A stretch of 64,000 nucleotides of DNA from Varanus komodoensis (taxonomy: Eukaryota; Chordata; Lepidosauria; Squamata; Varanidae), in contig NW_025335317.1 in assembly GCF_004798865.1 (NCBI RefSeq), forward strand, positions 26,585,390 to 26,649,389, given 5' to 3'. The position numbers were made by a program, and so were the translations under genes. Under the pieces are notes generated by a model that saw only the letters and a list, made by a program, of their open reading frames with translations, had not been told where the DNA came from and made no database searches. The number at the start of each line of letters is the position of its first letter. Position 1 is the stretch's first letter. Positions 48,931-62,597 of this stretch are shown here, piece by piece.

Positions 48931-51640
48931 AACCATAAACCTTTCAGCTGATCTACTATGAAACTGACATAGTGGAAGTTTCAATAAACTAGATAGGTAG
49001 TATTTAAGTCATTATCTACTTGTTCCCATATTGAGTAGAACATCTATTGCTTTGTCAGTAGCTTTCACTCCTCCTCACCTCTGCTCCTTGAGGAGATCCC
49101 TGTAACCTGGTTTCAGGATTTAGGGACCCTACGCAATGGGCAGTGAGCTGAAACTCACCTAGAACGCCTGTTCCAGGGAAAACTTAGAAATCAGCTGCCA
49201 TGATCACAAGCTGAGCTTAGTATATGTGAGTTAAGGGATGGAAAAATGGAAACACAAAGGAATTCAACACTTTGAGGCTGGTAAAATTAATGATTTTGAA
49301 GTACAGCTGGAACTCAGACATACCCTCTAACCTTAAACTAATACGCTCATGAAAATGCTATTAACACGGCTTCCAGCATCATGGTAATTATCATTAAAAT
49401 GACTAAAATATTATACATAAGAGAAGCACTGCTTACTACAGCAAGCAGCATGTCATACAGCAATCCTACAGAGGAGCTTAATCAATCTCTCTTGTACTCA
49501 TCGAATGGCATTTGTCTAATACTAACACTAGAAAAAATGCACCTATCTCTAAAATGGTTGTTGCCACACCCCCAAATTGGAGAAGATGCCTTAACTTCTG
49601 AAATTGTTGTTGTCAAACACCCACATCAAGAAGATGCCTACCCCCTCTCACCCGGCCAGTTACCTGTGAGGCTGCTGTGATTTCACATTCATCTGAAACA
49701 CCCAGTCATTTCTTATGTATGTTACCAAGCAAGCACAAATGGCTAAGAAACCTATTTGAGGTTAAGCTATATGGCAATCTTGTTACTGTAGCTCCTGGTA
49801 ACACACACTGATTAATAATGTGTACTTGATTATAAAGTATTTCTATGTGCTCATTTCATTTTGCAGTTCTCGTGTCATTCTGTTTTCTTTATTCCTATCT
49901 GCAGATACTGTATATTAGGTGATTTGAAATACACAGTTAGATTTAGAGTTTCAAACCTTTACACATGGGAAGATCACTGTCAAAGCAATTTGCAGTTCAT
50001 TAACCTACACTATTGCTATACTGGCTAGCAATTCATAAGACAAAGGAGACAAAACAGAATCTGATGCAAAGGTGATTGCATTAATGCAATATTGCAAACT
50101 ATACTGCTGTACCAAACAGCAGGAATGGTGCTTCTATAAACCACTGTCATACTGTAATTAAGAATGGTGAGCCATACTAGTACAATGACAAAATAATATT
50201 CATCCTTTCAAATCATAAATGGCATTAAGCAAAAGAGGAAGTGAACTTATGGTCTTTAGATATTTTTAAGGTGCCATAGGATAGTTTAGATTCCCAACTG
50301 TGAGTTTGGGAACAGTGTCCAACCTTGGAGTTGGAATCAAAGCTCTGATCCCCTTCCCCTCCCCAACAGCTATTGAGGAAAGAAGCACACCAGTTGCTCT
50401 CAATGTAGGGAAAGAAGCAATGGAGATGGGAATTTCAGAGGGTGCAGGGAGGAGATTGGAGTAGCCTGAATATAAAGCTGCTCCAGCTTCCTTCCTTCCC
50501 TTTTTGAATGCCATGATTAGATGGCTGAAAATAGTCATAAAGCAAACATTAAGATTCAAAGGAATATCGCTTCTGCACTCCTTCCACTCTGTATTGGATA
50601 ACCATTACCCTCTGAGTTCTAGTGCTTATATGCATTCAGAATTCCATTACAGAAAACTCTGAGGGCATTCCAGCCGTGGGTAAGGCCAAAGGCACAAGGG
50701 CAGAAAAAAGTGAAGAAGCATGATACTCAAATTATCAGCATATTTTATCTTGAATTTCTTATTGACACTGAGTCTTAGGATAGCCATTGCAACATTTTAG
50801 AAAAGGGAAGCAAACCACACAAGATCCAGGAAGGCACAACATTATTGGGGTTAAGGGAAAGGAAAACCAACACAAAGAGACAGACTTTTGGGGAACCAGA
50901 GAGGGCCAGATTGGGACTCTGGGAGGACTGTACCCTAAGTGCAACTCTGTGTATACTTATCGACAAATAATCCACACTGAATCTAACAGACTTATCTCTG
51001 AGTACGATGAACAGGATTGGGTTGTGTGTATACTTCCCTGAAACAAAGGATCAATACAGGTTTCTGTATTAGGAATCTCTAGCCTACAAAATGATCATGA
51101 ACTCAAGTTATTACTTTAAAAGTTTCTTCTAAAACTTTTGCTTTTGTGAACAAAGATTCAATGTCAGTTTTCTGCTTCTAAAATATTATCTGAGAAATAT
51201 TATTCTGAAGTATCTGAGAACTATTATAAAATAAAGTGAGGGGGTTCATTGTATGGTTATATTTATGCAAGTCCCAATAGCAAGTAATTTTGAAGGAGTG
51301 CCTTCAAAGTAATCTGAAAACAACAGATTTTTTTTTAAAAAATCAAACTAGTTGCTTTTTTCATTTCTTTAAATTTGCCTGAATCTGAAACTAATCAAAA
51401 GCAGCACAATTATTACACTACCAACAGAGGGAGACAAAAGGGCACTCACATGTTGAAATCATTTAACAAACAATATTTACTTTATTAGATATTTTATTGA
51501 GTTTAACATGAAAAGCATTTAACTGCTGAATATCTGGATTTTTAAGGACTTTTCTACTAGGGGGAGAGGAGAATCCCCAGGACAATGAAAAACAAATACA
51601 AATGCATTAAAAGTAAGTCTCAGCCTATGCATGTTTGACA

Positions 51641-51878
51641 GATTTATTTATTTATTTTTCGATTTATATCCTGCCTTTTTCCTACAAAGGGCTCAAGGCA
51701 GCTTACATCACCTCCTCCATCTTATCCCCACAACAACAACCCTGTGAGGTAGGTTGGGCTGAGAGTCTGTGACTGGCCCAAAGTCACCCAGTTGGCTCCA
51801 TGGCTCAGCAGGGACTAGAACCCAGATAGTCTTGAGTCCCAGTCCCATGCTCTTAACCATTACACCACACTGGCTCTC
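51641..51878 (-). repeat. tRNA-derived SINE (Sauria type)
   Basis: Reverse-strand copy, close in sequence to that at 18339-18566. Tail to the left (TTATTTATTTATTTTTCGAT), then ATCCTGCCTTTTTCCTACAA; the tRNA head at the right reads GAGAGCCAGTGTGGTGTAAT on the minus strand. Confidence 0.87.
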
Positions 51879-52706
51879 CAGCTGTAAATATGACTTACAA
51901 TTCTCAGCATTTTTCTGTCTATACATAAGATTGCACCCTAACTTTCTTAAGTCAATGGGGATATCAGAGAAATCTACAGAGATTCAAATGGGTTTGAATG
52001 TTTATGAATCTGATCTGTAGATTCCACAGTGGATCAGTTTTGGAGCACAACTGAATTCTGGTTTAAAAAACTGAATTCCAACAATGAGCAAATAATGTAG
52101 AGAAAGATGATAATGATAATGAAAGATGATAATTTGTGATATGCGAATGGAATAATTCAACAAAACCCATACTAAGTAAATTATTCCTAAGAATTTCTGT
52201 ATTAACACTTAAAATCTTAGGGAAGAACACTGCCAATGACTGAAAACAACCAGCTGCACAACCAGGCATAACAAACACACTTTGGTACAAAAGTTGACTG
52301 GGGTGACAGTTTCTAATATTCTTGATATCTCTATTATTACAAAAAGAAGCAATTAGGGGTGATGCTGCATCAGGCCAGTGGAAAGCTGCTTGTACAATGG
52401 AACTTTTTTTCTCCTCACCTCTTGTCTGCATACCTGCCACCCCCCAAAAATCTGCTCTGGGCAAATTTTGAGGGTGTACAAGGGGAGAGAAAAGTGCAGT
52501 TCCATCAACAGAATTATTATAATTTTGCCCTCCATCGAGAATTTAATCAGTTGCATGATACCTTGAACAACAGACGATAGCAAGACACACTCCCTCTGTT
52601 TCTAGTGTCCAAATGTATTCATTCCAAGAATGAAATATCCTGAATATTCATACACACACTGCTAAATAAAAGTGATTCCCCTACTTACATGGGGTTTCAT
52701 ACTTAC

Positions 52707-52848
52707 ATTCACACTGTATGACATCTAAGTTAAACTGCTGAATAGCTCCCATGCTTATTTGTTTTAAGTCATTATCCAAGAGCATTTGCATCAGGGAGGT
52801 TGAGAGATGCTGACAGGCTGACATGCAAGCAGTTTGGGCCACTTTTCC
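52707..52848 (-). CDS. EXOC6: EXOC6 (Sec15A), fourth-from-last coding exon
   Basis: 142 bp between acceptor TATACAG (52850-52849 is AG) and donor GTAAGT (52706). It reads GKVAQTACMSACQHLSTSLM, QMLLDNDLKQISMGAIQQFN and LDVIQCE, matching mammalian EXOC6 with a few conservative changes. The last base belongs to a leucine codon finished by the exon at 35813-35886. The upstream exon (human sequence ends ...FQVFTHLP) was not found to the right and is presumably beyond the window. Confidence 0.97.
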
Positions 52849-55800
52849 CTGTATAAAAAAAAGTTGTAAGAGTAAGCAAGCTTCCATTTAAAGAATGAGT
52901 CATTTTTTCTTACATTTAAAACTCAGGATAAACAAGTAATTCTTGCTTTTCTCGCACAGTTAAAATGTTTCGCTTGTTTTAGAATAGCAGTTTCCTTTAG
53001 ACACTTGGATCCATACCCAAGTATAGTAAATAGCAAATGGACAACGTGTGTGTGTGTTCATGTTGTAATATGGATAAAGTAGAAATGCAATTGTTAATTG
53101 ACAAGATGCATACATTCAGCACAAAGCATCAGAAAACAGATTTACAGAAAATATTTTCCTCTTATGGGGTAGTATTAACATCCTGGACCATTAAAAATTT
53201 GGAACACTCAGATGCTTCCCACCCTCCCTATCTTCTCCTTGTATATGTGAGAATTATTCTAAAATTCAAATTATATGCAGTCCTGCACTATTAAAAATCT
53301 TCAGAAATATGCAAGAGGCACACTTGCATTCCAAAGCTTTTAACAAAAATGACACTGCCAGTGACAATAAAAGCAATGATTACAACACAGTAGCACATTT
53401 CCTGCATATTTCCAGTGAAACAAGTTCTACTAATTTTACTGGAAATTATTAAATAAATACTTGGTCAGAGACCAAGCATTATCTCGAGCATAATCGAAAG
53501 GTGTACTTAAGGCATATTCCAACTGCTTGCAGATATGATTTTTTTAACATTCATGGGCTGCCTCTCTTTACCAAATTAAAAATTTTGTAATTATTTTCTA
53601 AATTAAGATATTTGCTTTAAAACATAGATTATTCACAAGCTTACAGTGCAATCGTGTGTTTGTTTACTTAGAAGTAAACTGTGTTCTATGGGCCTTACAC
53701 CTAAGTAAGCATACACTAAACTGAAATCCTTAAGTAGCAATCCTTACCTGGAGTAAGCCCCATTGAATATAGCTGGATTTATTTCTGAGTCAACATACAC
53801 AGGATGTACTGCAACAGCATTTTGTTAAGGAATTACAATGCAAGTCAAATCTGTTTTATATACTGTGACATATCAAACAAGTCTTCAGAAGGAGACACAA
53901 TGGAACATAAAAAAACTTCCTCAGCCTGTACACACAGATTAATCTACTCATATGAAAACAACATGCTAAACCTGGTGGCCATTTGGGATAGATTCCCTAC
54001 AATATATCTACATATATTCAGCTATTGTTAGACTCAAAACCAAAACATAAAACAGATGCCATTACAAAATTCCCTGTAACCGTTTCCTGCTTGTATTGAT
54101 ACCTGGATACAACTGTACATATTCTGCTCATATTTCTGGAAATTTGGTTCTATGGATCTATTTGATTAGATGTCCTCTTTGCAGGAGGTGTAAAAACTAA
54201 ACAGCTTTCTGAAACTAACATATTTGGCAGGGAGAAGCTGTCAACCAAAAGGGAAATGGACACATACACACCTGGCATGCTTAAACGTTTGCAGAACGCC
54301 ATGTGGTAATTACACTGGGAGACATGCAATTATATTGCACAAATAAAACAATATCAATATGAATGGGGAAATGGTGGGAAGGCAGGGAAGAGACGAATCA
54401 ATGAGCTTAATTCAATTACGATATAGCAGATTTAAGATATATAATGGAAATGAAATTTCAATTTAATGGAACAACTGCATTTTGGTTAAATGTAGTACTC
54501 TATCACATCAGCTCTGTGTCCTATTTTACATATATTTTAGTGCCATAATAATGAAATAATAAGTACATTAATAAGTTATCCAGTACCAAAATATTAATGT
54601 TTAGTTCAGCATTATGTATAACTACATTGTGTACAATATAGTCATACAATATTCAATTTCTCACCAAAGCTATGTATTTAGTTGTTTAAAACTGGCACAT
54701 CAATAGTACTGGAGCACAAGGAAATGGATACAATATGCAATATGAGAAAATTTCTGTGGCTTTTTAAAAAGTTAGTGTTCATAAAAACACATTAAATCAA
54801 TAAATGTTTATCATGATAGACAAAAGCTAACCCCCTAAAAAGATAATTTCAACTATGCACTTGAACTACAGGCTTATTGCTCTCATGGCACAATAAAAGA
54901 AAAAGTGAAGAGGGAAAAGGAACATAGGTGTTTGAGATCACTGGGCTTTTATTTTGAATCACAATAAAGAAGTCAGTCTAAATATTTGAGCCTTCACTGT
55001 ACATTACAGTCATCTGAGGTTGTTTTACTGCTCAATTTACATATTGCCCATCTGTACACTTTGCAAAATACAGGTCTTCCAAGTTGAAAAGGTACAAAAT
55101 TAGGAACACAGCCTTTTTTAAAAGTAAGTTTGAAGTTACGTTAAACTTCATAGCTTTGTGCATACTTTGTATCTTTATTTGCACCACCTTTGTTACCACT
55201 GTTTTCTTTTTCTTTTAAATAAAGATGCTCTGGACATATACAAGCCATTAAACATCATTCTGATTTTGAAGGAAAGCTATTCAACCACTTCTAAAATCAC
55301 CCTCAATAGTTGGTACAGGATAACCATTTGCTAGTTCTAAATCAATGAAGTATATTTAACTAGGGGGAAATATTTTTTTAAATTTAATTTCCCTACAGTT
55401 ACTATTATTATACCACAGCCACAAACAATTTTTTTATTAGTCAGTTTCACCCATTCATATTTTTTATTCCACAGTTGTGAAGTTCAAGAAATCAGGGTTC
55501 CCTTACATAAAATAACACCTGCTAGGCACCTACAATTTACCCAATCTCACATCTGCTGAAATATACAATTGTAAAAAGAGAAAATGCTTAGACAAACACC
55601 TTATATTTTAAAGAAGCTTGAAAAAGAGAATCTGCTGACATGTTAAATCCTTTCTGTAGTATCCAAAAGCCTTTCTCTTAAGAACAATTGTTCTAAAGAG
55701 ACATTTGGCCCCTTGGAAATTCCCAAAGGGTCAGCCATATGCATCCTTCCATGGCACCTTCACGGTGCCGCTTTCTAGACCCACGCTAGCTGTCTCAAAA

Positions 55801-57628
55801 GCAGCTTTCATCATTCAGTAGGGTGTCAGTCAATATGATTTATGGACTGCATTCAACAAAGTCAAAGCATATAGAATGAGAAATATGACTACAATCTCCT
55901 AATTTGTTTTGTATTGAGCCATTAAGAGTCAAAGACCTGATGTCAGACTGAGACCAGCAACACAATTAACCAGTTGGTGACAGATTCATCCATCCTCCCT
56001 GCCAGGCTGTGCCAATCAAGGACAGCATGAGACTACATTTGGAAGAATCAGTAAGAAACTCCTTTCTCTAAGTAGCCTACATGGGCTTTTGATTGACAGT
56101 TTTTGAATATAGCTTGCAGAGTGCCACCACCCTTTAGCCAATAGCTCCTTGCTGCAAGCTGTGAAATAAGGCTTTTACTGCCAATCACAGGAACAATAAA
56201 ACACAATCCACAATCCCCCAAGCAAACAGGGAACAACAAGAGTTGTCTGTTAGCTTGAAAGTCTAGCTTCATAATTACTTTAGCAATATTAAATCACACA
56301 TTAAGCAGAAGCTCTTTTCAATGGATTAAATACAGAAGATAATTTGAATGAAAAATATTTAGGAACTTAGGTTAAATTAGATATTTTTCTGATGGCAAGA
56401 ATTATAACTTTGATTGATCAACACTAACTAAATTCCATCTTCTCAGAAAATACATCTAGTAATTATTAAACATATGTTTACAAGTGTGCTTGATGATGAT
56501 TTACCACAATAGACTAGCCTAAAAGGCATGCTAGAAATATTTGCAGTATTCTCTATAAAAAGCAATTAAGATTATCAGTAATATCCCAATTGGAAGAACT
56601 GCTTTACCAGCCAATAAAATGATTAAAGTATGTTTATGAATACATTGTAGGCAAAATAACATGACAGGCTTTAGAAACAGTGTGAGATTGTGATCTAAAC
56701 GGCTAAGGTTTTATTCTGGCAAAAGTCTTGAAAGACTTTTGAAGTCTTGAAAGACTTTTGTGATTCAAGAAACTTGAAAAAGCTATTTTTTGAATAATCT
56801 TTCTCAGCTTTCATGCTAGTAAAACAATTTTTCTAGCAACAATGATAATCATATTGTATTTAAGAAAGAAGCTATACATCCCAAAACATTTCACAATTTC
56901 ATTAAGACATTAAGAATTCTTTTAGACTACATAAGAACCAAATTATATAGGCTCTGAAGACTATAACTCAGTAGCTCATTTTCTTTATATTGCCATCACA
57001 ATTACAAACTATGTAATGGACCATAAGAGCTGACAACAACCCTTAAACATTAGACCAACTGGCTCTTCACAAATTAAGTTGGTTTAAAAGTTGTGGAAAA
57101 GATAAAACCACAAGAAAATCTAGAGAGCCATTTCCATCTCTGACGTATTACATTCTTTTGCATATATTGGAGAAACCATCTTGGCAAGAAGGAACAATGA
57201 TTTAACAGTATTTCCTAACTTTTCACTGTTAGATATTGTAGTACACATATACCCAAGCTGTTTTTTGAGCAGGTCTGATAAACATCCAATCCCCATGATG
57301 AACGCACTGAAACCATCTTGTATTGGTTGAAGTTCAATAAAGACACCTTCAGTAAACGCTGGGAAAGATACTTCTTAATCAGTCACTATCAGTCCTCTGC
57401 ATGTTAAAAGTCTACTGAAGTACTCAATTCATTCTGTTAAACAGCTTTTTATTGCCAGAAAAGGCAATAAAAAAGCAAGCAGGAGCCTCATGTTGTTTAT
57501 TCTACACTAAGACTCCATCTTATCTCCTTTCTTTTGTGAGATGACTACTAACAGTAGGACTGAAACTTGAACATCCTCTTTCCTCAAAATGATCATTAGC
57601 TGCATTTTCTGTTTTACAGAGAGAACTA
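52849..57628 (-). other. EXOC6 intron, unique AT-rich DNA
   Basis: I find no exon, RNA gene or long mobile element here. It holds two copies of the palindromic-core repeat (53640-53715, 53735-53790) and a 20-bp duplicated palindrome (56721-56760). Confidence 0.6.
56721..56760. repeat. Two tandem 20-bp palindromic units
   Basis: AAAAGTCTTGAAAGACTTTT is followed at once by GAAGTCTTGAAAGACTTTTG. Each unit has arms AAGTC and GACTT around a TTGAAA centre, so the pair could form small hairpins. Confidence 0.85.
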
Positions 57629-57758
57629 CAGTGGTATCTCGGCTCACGAACTTAATCCGTTCCACAATTCTGGTCGTGATCCGAATTGGTCATAAGCCAA
57701 GTCAAATTTCCCCATAAGGTTCAATGTAAATAAGTTTAATCCGTTCTTTACCATAAAA

Positions 57759-57948
57759 GCAGGTTGCTTACCTGTAACTGATGTTCTTCGAGTGGCCATC
57801 TGTGCATTCACACATATGGGTGCTGCGCCTGCGCAGTGCCTAAGGCCGGAAAGATTAGAAAGCTAATGGTTTCTGGCAGGAAAACTCCGTTCCCCTCCCC
57901 CTCAGTACTATATGTAGAAAGGAGTGTCCGCCATTTTCTCCAGTCTTT
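57759..57948 (+). repeat. DIRS inverted terminal repeat, left
   Basis: The segment 57783-57948 is the inverted counterpart of 63272-63434; shared landmarks are GCGCCTGCGCAGTGCCTAAG and CCATTTTCTCCAGTCTT. The outer 24 bases (AAGCAGGTTGCTTACCTGTA onward) recur inverted in the internal complementary region. Confidence 0.85.
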
Positions 57949-58080
57949 GAAAGACCGATCGTTCGCCCCCTTTCGGGAGAGAAAAATATTGTAATAGTTC
58001 ATTATATACCATGACTATTAAGGCATGGTATCGACAGACGAATCCACTCACCGACACCAAGCGGGGCCAGTGGGTGGGTT

Positions 58081-58175
58081 GTGTGAATGCACAGACAGCC
58101 ACTTGAAGAACATCAGTTACAGGTAAGCAACCTGCTTTTCTTCGCCGTGGCTGCTGTGCATCACACATATGGGTG
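58081..58175. repeat. DIRS internal complementary region
   Basis: Contains the inverse of the left extremity (CAGTTACAGGTAAGCAACCT, GCTTTT) joined to a copy of the right extremity (CTTCGCCGTGGCTGCTGTGC, ATCACACATATGGG). This is the arrangement DIRS elements use to rebuild their ends through a circular intermediate. Confidence 0.75.
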
Positions 58176-61100
58176 ACTAGCAAGCTTACCAGACTTGGAG
58201 GAGGGAGATGTCATCAGTGAAGAATAGCTGAGAGGACTGCTCTTCCAAAAGAGCAATTCTGTCTGGCACACACGTCAAGGCGATAATGCTTGGTGAAGGT
58301 ACACAGAGCAGCCCAGGTTGCAGTTCTGCAGATATCTTGAATTGGAATTCCCGCGGCAAAGGCAGATGATGCCGCTACTGCTCGTGTGGAATGACCCCTT
58401 GGAGAGACAGGTAAGTCCATCTTTGCTAGTTGATATGCCAACACGATAGTTTGAACAATCCATTTCGCCAGTCTTTGAGACGTGACTGGAGAGCCCCTGT
58501 CTTGTTCAGAATATTTCATGAAGAGTCGATTAAAATGTCTAAAAGACTCTGTACATGATCTGTAGAACGCCAAGCTATGCCAAACATTGAGAGTATGTAG
58601 GGATCTTTCAATTGGGTTCGATGGTGATGGAAAGAAAGCAGATAAGATGATCTCTTGATTCATATGGAACGGAGTGGTAGCCTTAGGTAAAAACGTCGAA
58701 TCCATTCGTAGAACAACTTTTTCCTTATGGAAATTCAAATACGGTGGATCTACTCGAAGAGCACAAAGTTCACTAGCTCTTCAAGCCGACATAATGGCTA
58801 TGAGAAAGACAGTCTTCCAAGATACTAGCCATAAGTCAATAGTTGCCAGAGGTTCAAAGGGAGGTCTAGGAAGTGCCTGCAGTACAACTGAAAGGCTCCA
58901 CGTTGGCATAACAGGGCGAATTGAAGGATGAAAGTTTTGCAGTCCCTTGATGAATCGTCTAACCATTGGTTGCGAGAAAACAGATGAGCCCTGTATCACA
59001 CCACAATAATGCAAAATCGTGGCCGCAGAAACCTTTACGGATGAAGGTTTAAGTCCCGAATGATGCAACTCCAAAAGAAATTGTAAAATGTTCTCGATAG
59101 AAGTCAGTCCAGGAACAAACGAGTGGCATTCAGCGAAAGATGAGAATCGACTCCACTTTGCCACATAGGATCTCCGTGTTGACGGTCTTAGAGCAGATTC
59201 AAGAATTCTTTGAATATCTGGATCGAGAACGGTCAATCCCGAAGTAAATCCCATCGGGTCTGAGGAAGCAACCAACTGCATGGTTCCGAAAGTGGAAATT
59301 TCCGATGCTTGAGATGTCATCGGTACTGAGTCAGTATCGAGAGTCAGCAGATTCGCCAAGCTGTGAGGTTCAGAGAAGTTAAATCCGGATGACGAACCGC
59401 TCCGTCTTGTTGAGTCAGTACATGTGGTATTAATGAGAGACGAAGAAATATGCTGTCTGACAGCTGCAGAAGAGTGGAGAACCACGGCTGGCGAGGCCAC
59501 CATGCAGTTATCAGGATTCCTGTGGCATTGTCTTGGGCTATCTTCGAGACAACTCTCATCAAGAGTGGAATTGGAGGAAAGGCGTAAAAGTTCATGTTGT
59601 CCCTTGGGATCATGAGAGCATCTCCTGCTGACCCCGGTCCGATGTCCACCCTGGAGCAAAACAGTTCACATACCCTGTTCACATGGGTAGCAAACAAGTC
59701 CATGTCCGGATGTCCCCAAAGACAGAAGAGCTGATCGCAAATGTGTCGGTCCAACTCCCACTCGTGAGTTGTCTACTCAACGTATCAGCTTCTTTGTTGT
59801 CGATACCCGCTAGGTGAACCGCCAATAGGGTTATGTCCCTCGGGATACACCAAACCCGAATCTCCATCAACAGGTGGGCCAGGACAGCTGACTTTGTCCT
59901 GCCCTGTTTGTTGACATAGAACACGGCAGCTATGCTGTCCGAAGCAATCTGGACTACTTGTCGTCGAAGAGTATTTTTGAATGATCGCAGATCGTTGAAG
60001 ATCGCTAAGAGTTCGAGAAAATTGATGTGTCTCGTTGTTTCCCTTCAGTTCCAAGCGCCCTGGGTGCAAAGTCCTGCACATACTGCACCCAACCGATCAA
60101 CAATGCATCGGTGTAGAGGGTTATGGTTGGCTGAGGTGGCCGGAATGGGACACCTACATTCAAATTGTCTGGTATAGTCCACCATGTCAGGGAACGCAGA
60201 ACAGGCAGTGGAAGCCAGATTAGCTTGTGGGGTGAATCCCACTGCAGATGAAACGATCTGTTGAACAACAGTTGAAGAGGACGAAGTCAAGTCTAGTGTA
60301 CGGAATGATGCCAACTGAAGCGGCCATGTGGCCCAGGAGTTTCCGAATGGAAAGAGCCGGTACCGTCCTGTCTTGTCAAATCCGATGAACACATGCGCAG
60401 AGGCTGTCTTCATGGGTCGGAGGAAAAAATGCCCTCACTAGGGTAGAATCGAGATGAGCTCCAATGAAGTCAATCGCCTGTGCAGGAACAAGGGACGATT
60501 TTTCGTGATTAATACAAAGTCCAAGATAGCCCAATAGAGTACAAGTTGTACGGACTGCTGACAGAAGGCTATCCTTAGACTGGGAAATGATAAGCCAGTC
60601 ATCCAGATAAGGATATACTTGGATACCCTGAAGCTGCAGATATGCACACACCGGAGCCATGCATTTTGTGAAGACTTGCGGAGCAGTGGCCAGTCCAAAT
60701 AGGAGGACATTGAATTCAAATATGTCAGATTCGACAGTAAAATGTAAAAGGCGTCTGTGACAAGGATGAATTGAGATGTGAAAGTAGGCATCCTTTAAGT
60801 CCACTGAGGCGAACCAATCCTCTCTCCTTAGCAATGGAAGGATATTTTGAAGAGTGGTCATCTGAAATTTCTTAGGTTTGATAAACCTATTAACGTTTCG
60901 TAAGTCCAGGATAGGATGGAGACCACCATCCCGCTTAGGGACCGTAAAATATCTTGAAAAGAATCCGTGGAGTCCCTCAGAACGAGAGAGCTGACGAATC
61001 ACTCCTTTACGAAGTAGCTGATGAATTTTGTCTTGTAACACCAGCGAGCATGGTGTAAATTGAATCAGGCTCGACGGGGGAATGATGTCAAATTCTATTC

Positions 61101-62597
61101 TGTATCCAAGCTGAATAATGGATAAAACCCACCGATCAGATGTGATGGACCCCCAAATGGGGAGTCGGCTTTGTAGCCAATCCCCAAACGGGAGAGCGAA
61201 CGGTGGGAACTGGAGAGATGGAGAGGTTCACCAGTCCCGTCAGTGCTGGCGTTTATCGTTGTCAAAACGGTGACAGCCCTGTGAGAAGCGTTGCTGCAGC
61301 TGTTGCTTTCTGCGCTGCTGGTGTTGCTGGTACTGTTGCCATGGTTGGAATTGCTGGCGGTACGATGGACGGGACCAGGACCACTTATGCCTTTGTTGCG
61401 TTGGGTTCTCCATACGACGAGCTGTCATTTGCGACTCATGAATGGCCTTGAGCTTGTGGTCCGTCCTGGCGTGGAAGAATCCCGTTCCATCGAATGGCAT
61501 CTCCTTGATTCTACGATTCGTCTCCTCTGGGAAATTGCAGCTCCTTAGCCAAGCGTGCCAACAGAGGGAGATGGCACCTACCAGGGCCCTGGAGTCGGTA
61601 TCTACATGATGCCATGCAGTTGAAAGTTGTTGTATGGCCACTTGCATTGCTTCCTTTATGAATACTTTGGCCAAGTCCGCTTGGTGGTCAGACAGAGAAG
61701 AGGCAATGTTCTCAAGCTTCTGCATGATAAAGAATTGGTATCGTGCAAGCGTCACCTCGTAGTTTGATATGCGGAGGCTGAGTCCAGAGGCCACATAGAC
61801 CAGACGCGCTAGCATATCAATCTTTCTGCCCTCCTTATCACAAGGAGCTGTGTGGCCCCTCGATTCCCTGCCTTGGGACGACTTGACCCCACCGAGTTCG
61901 GTTTTAGATGATGCAGAAGGAATGGAATATCCTCCTGCCGAACCCAGTACATTGCCCCATAGTGATGAGACCTGGCCTGCGGCTGAGTCGGTAGATCCCA
62001 GGCCTGAACCATCGCTTGGCAAAGCATGGTTATAAGGAGTAATACGATGTCCGCTGATTGCTCACCCCTGATGATGTCATAGAACTTATCAGTGCTGGGA
62101 TCGGGCCGAACAAGACCAGACATGGTAGAGCCTACCTCCAACTCATCCGAGTTGCCCTTGTAGCGGTAGTGCCCACTGCATGATGAATTCTCCGGGGAAG
62201 TATAGTGTTTCCATTCCCCATGGCCAGATGTGGATGGTGCCTCCCTCGGGACCAATGGCAATGGACGATTCTGACGATTCTCCCGGTTCTTCCTGGCCTG
62301 CTTGGTGAAGGCCAAGCAGTGGCCACACTTGTCCGTTCTGTGCCCCTTGCCAAGGCAGAGGAGGCACAGATCGTGCTGGTCCACAGGGAACATCTTGGAA
62401 CCGCACTCCGCACATTTGTGAAAGGCCATTCGCTGCGCCATCGCGAAAGAGAAAAAAGTAGATAGTGCAGAGGGAATAGATAATCTTTTTGGCTTTTTGG
62501 GTTTTTTTAAAGAGCGAACAAGAGAGAGAGATAGCTTCGTAACAAGGGAAAAAACTTGGAAATACAAGGGTAAAGAACTTGGAAATACAAGGGTAAA

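Larger units (their letters stand above)
35887..52706 (-). other. EXOC6 intron holding the satellite block
   Basis: 16.8-kb intron between the exons at 52707-52848 and 35813-35886. About two thirds of it is the hAT-bounded satellite block (37.17-48.19 kb). The remaining parts (35.9-36.4, 48.2-48.7 and 48.93-51.6 kb) look like ordinary AT-rich intron without genes. Confidence 0.75.

Noticed and set aside
52849-57628. Search for the next upstream EXOC6 exon
   Set aside because: No minus-strand sequence resembling the expected exon (human ending FQVFTHLP) with splice sites was found by eye; it probably lies beyond the window.
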